From contig NZ_JASISY010000003.1 in NCBI RefSeq assembly GCF_030063365.1, positions 186,001-250,000 of the forward strand: a stretch of DNA of 64,000 nucleotides, written 5' to 3'. Within the stretch, counting starts at the first letter, position 1. The number at the start of each line of letters is the position of its first letter. The DNA is from Cryobacterium sp. PH29-G1 (GTDB lineage: Bacteria; Actinomycetota; Actinomycetes; Actinomycetales; Microbacteriaceae). The notes beneath the pieces were generated by a model. The model was given only the letters and a program-made list of their open reading frames with translations, was not told the DNA's origin and did no database searches. The position numbers and the translations under genes were made by a program. Positions 62,199 to 64,000 of the stretch are shown here, in pieces.

Positions 62199-62537
62199 CT
62201 ACCGTCCGCGGGTCAGCAGATCCTGATATTCGGCGTGCTGGTCGATCCAGCGCGCCACATACGAGCAGTCCGGCGCGACGGGCAGATCGCTGCGCACGCG
62301 CACGTCGTCGAGCGCCTGCTCGACCAGAATGCTCGCCAAACCGTGTTGACGCTGGGCCGGATTGACCTCGGTGTGCGTGAAATGCACGGCGGTGGCCGTC
62401 GTGACGTAGTCAGCAAGCCCCACGGTCTCGTCGCCGAGCAGCACCGTGTAGCGGCTTTGTGCGGGGTCGTGGCGCACCTGCACCGTGCCGGCTTCGGCCA
62501 GATCTTGCGAGTGGATGGTCGTCGATTCAGCAGTCAT
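62199..62537 (-). CDS. GNAT-fold N-acetyltransferase-like protein, YjdJ type
   Basis: A 112-residue protein of the small GCN5-related family (Acetyltransf_CG/YjdJ). The acetyl-CoA-loop region reads TEVNPAQRQHGLASILVEQALDDVR, followed by a CSYVARW segment. Substrate unknown. The ATG at 62537 lies six bases after TAGTCT. It is divergent from the methyltransferase gene across 49 bp. Confidence 0.85.
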   Translation of the reverse strand: MTAESTTIHSQDLAEAGTVQVRHDPAQSRYTVLLGDETVGLADYVTTATAVHFTHTEVNPAQRQHGLASILVEQALDDVRVRSDLPVAPDCSYVARWIDQHAEYQDLLTRGR

Positions 62538-62543
62538 CCCGAC

Positions 62544-62549
62544 AGACTA
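62544..62549 (-). promoter_or_regulatory. Leaderless -10 box for the GNAT gene
   Basis: TAGTCT on the minus strand, six bases before the ATG at 62537. Confidence 0.45.
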
Positions 62550-62586
62550 AGCGGATAGGTGGCGTGCAGGCTGAAAGAATAGACAA

Positions 62587-63492
62587 ATGCCAAACGCGTG
62601 GACACCGACCAGCCCGAGCCGTGTCATTCACGCCAACAACCTTGAGGTGCTGCCCAGCCTGCCCGATGGCGCTTTCACCCTGATCTATCTCGACCCGCCG
62701 TTCAACACCGGTCGATCCCAGAAACGGCAAAGCACCACCTCGGTGCGCTCGGTCGCTACCGACGGCTCGCACGCCGTCGGCACGATCACGGGATTTAAGG
62801 GGCAGCGCTACGAACGCATCAAGGGTGACCTGCTCGGCTATGACGATCAATTCGAAGACTATTGGGCTTTTCTCGAGCCTCGCCTGATCGAGGCATGGCG
62901 GCTGTTGGCCGATGACGGCACGCTCTACCTGCACCTCGATTACCGCGAAGCGCACTACGCCAAGGTGCTGCTGGATGCCCTGTTCGGCCGGGAGTGCTTT
63001 CTCAACGAGCTCATCTGGGCGTACGACTATGGCGCGAAATCCAAGAACAAATGGCCCACCAAACACGACACGATTTTGGTCTACGTTAAAAACCCGGCCC
63101 GATACTACTTCGACTCGACCACGGTCGACCGGGAGCCGTACATGGCACCGGGTCTGGTCACGCCCGAAAAGGTGGCCAAGGGCAAGCTGCCCACGGATGT
63201 CTGGTGGCACACGATCGTCTCGCCCACCGGCAAGGAGAAAACCGGTTACCCCACCCAGAAACCGATCGGAATCCTGCGCCGCATCATCCAGGCGTCGAGC
63301 CGCGAACACGACTGGGTGCTCGATTTCTTTGCCGGCAGCGGCACGACCGGAGCAGTCGCGGCCGCGCTCGGCCGCCGCTTCCTGCTGATCGACCAGAACC
63401 CCGAAGCACTCGCGGTGATGCGCGCTCGCTTCGATTCGGTTCCGGACGTTGAATTTCTGGAGATACCCGCTCAACCCGAGGAGAACACATGA
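62587..63492 (+). CDS. Solitary beta-class DNA methyltransferase
   Basis: A 301-residue N6-adenine or N4-cytosine DNA methyltransferase. Motif IV (DPPF, residues 36-39) precedes motif I (LDFFAGSGTTGAV near 245), so it is beta class; TGYPTQKPIGILRRII is motif X-like. The central region (about 60-200) is the recognition portion. No restriction endonuclease gene is adjacent, so it is an orphan; a role in gene regulation or replication timing is possible by analogy with CcrM, but it lacks the CcrM C-terminal domain. Its stop overlaps the start of the LLM oxidoreductase gene. Confidence 0.87.
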   Translation: MPNAWTPTSPSRVIHANNLEVLPSLPDGAFTLIYLDPPFNTGRSQKRQSTTSVRSVATDGSHAVGTITGFKGQRYERIKGDLLGYDDQFEDYWAFLEPRLIEAWRLLADDGTLYLHLDYREAHYAKVLLDALFGRECFLNELIWAYDYGAKSKNKWPTKHDTILVYVKNPARYYFDSTTVDREPYMAPGLVTPEKVAKGKLPTDVWWHTIVSPTGKEKTGYPTQKPIGILRRIIQASSREHDWVLDFFAGSGTTGAVAAALGRRFLLIDQNPEALAVMRARFDSVPDVEFLEIPAQPEENT

Positions 63493-64000
63493 AGTTTCGC
63501 ATTTTCACCGAGCCCCAGCAGGGCGCCAGCTACGACGACATTCTGGCGATCGCGCAGGCCACCGAGCGGCTCGGCTTCGACGCCTTCTTCCGCAGCGACC
63601 ACTACCAGGTCATGGGCGACGGCGACGGCCTGCCTGGCCCGACGGATGCCTGGACCACCCTGGCCGGGCTGGCCCGCGAGACAACACGCATCCGCCTGGG
63701 GACCCTCGTCTCTTCGGTCACGTACCGGCCGCCGGGAATTCTTGCCATTCAGGCGGCGCAGGTCGACCAGATGTCGGGTGGGCGGGTGGAACTCGGGCTC
63801 GGCACCGGCTGGTTCGAGCAAGAACACCTCGCCTATGGCATTCCCTTTCCGGCCAAGCGGTTCGGCATGCTCGAGGAACAGCTCGAAGTGATCACGGGGC
63901 TCTGGAACACCCCGGTCGGGGCTCGGTACAACTTCGCCGGCGAGCACTATACCCTCGTCGATTCGCCGGCGCTGCCGAAGCCCACGCAAACCCGGGTTCC
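63489..64000 (+). CDS. LLM class flavin/F420-dependent oxidoreductase, 3' end outside window
   Basis: The first 170 residues of a luciferase-like barrel protein: MKFRIFTEPQQGASYDDILAIAQATERLGFDAFFRSDHY, then TTLAGLARETTRIRLGTLVSSVTYRPPGILA and SGGRVELGLGTGWFEQEH, the standard F420-dependent LLM pattern of actinobacteria. F420 rather than FMN is inferred from the taxon. ATG 63489 overlaps the methyltransferase stop (ATGA) and is therefore co-translated. The gene runs off the right edge, so substrate and full length cannot be judged. Confidence 0.85.
   Translation, partial: MKFRIFTEPQQGASYDDILAIAQATERLGFDAFFRSDHYQVMGDGDGLPGPTDAWTTLAGLARETTRIRLGTLVSSVTYRPPGILAIQAAQVDQMSGGRVELGLGTGWFEQEHLAYGIPFPAKRFGMLEEQLEVITGLWNTPVGARYNFAGEHYTLVDSPALPKPTQTRV

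Overview
The window is GC-rich, densely coding DNA from an actinomycete, most likely a member of the Microbacteriaceae (Cryobacterium/Leifsonia-like). The evidence is a coproporphyrin-dependent heme pathway with a cysteine-bearing actinobacterial ferrochelatase, Holin-X and DUF3618 envelope proteins, an olefin cluster with the fused oleBC gene, an LPXTG-type surface protein, and many start codons lying six bases after a TANNNT box (leaderless transcription). The genus is inference. I see no rRNA, tRNA, CRISPR, insertion sequence or prophage; this is chromosomal housekeeping and accessory metabolism.

Layout. 1-3552: a truncated membrane mannosyltransferase, then cstA-ybdD (pyruvate/peptide uptake). 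3727-6244: glyS and a zinc alcohol dehydrogenase. 6344-17930: hemA, then hemE-cgoX, three small envelope genes, and chdC-cpfC-hemC-hemD-hemB-hemL. Together these are all nine enzymes from glutamyl-tRNA to heme by the coproporphyrin route. 18034-32364: a small PH-like protein, a very large secreted LamG/PKD protein, an ABC exporter, trhO, a PEBP-like protein, an esterase, a thioesterase, an SRPBCC protein and an LPVTG-anchored nucleotidase-like protein. 32421-37119: a LysR regulator divergent from putA. 37243-42255: oleA-oleBC-oleD, for long-chain olefins. 42350-45068: two YtrA-type GntR regulators flanking a membrane protein, and an orphan FetB permease. 45171-48054: Lrp, an arginine-modifying enzyme and ornithine aminotransferase. 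Their product, glutamate semialdehyde, is also a substrate of PutA. 48149-54426: acetyl-xylan-esterase-like protein, lldD and its FadR-type regulator, dienelactone hydrolase, an orphan sugar-binding protein and a D-2-hydroxyacid dehydrogenase. 54453-64000: an EamA transporter, a dsrE-ABM-SDR operon behind TetR-like operators, a deletion scar joining rhaB and lacI remnants, an MFS/MarR pair, a lipase, a permuted lipoate ligase, a GNAT protein, a solitary DNA methyltransferase and a truncated LLM oxidoreductase.

Most unusual are two families of dispersed palindromic repeats. One is built on GAGATGCCA..TTCGGCCCC and the other on CCGGGCCCGGGCCCGG around GATAGATCATGGGCCCA. They lie at gene 3' ends or inside an operon, and in two cases have been read through to form the C-terminus of the neighbouring protein. 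Other points of note are the rhaB/lacI scar, a solute-binding protein whose expected ATG is ATC and which has no lipobox cysteine, and the repeated TANNNT-N6-RTG leaderless promoter pattern.
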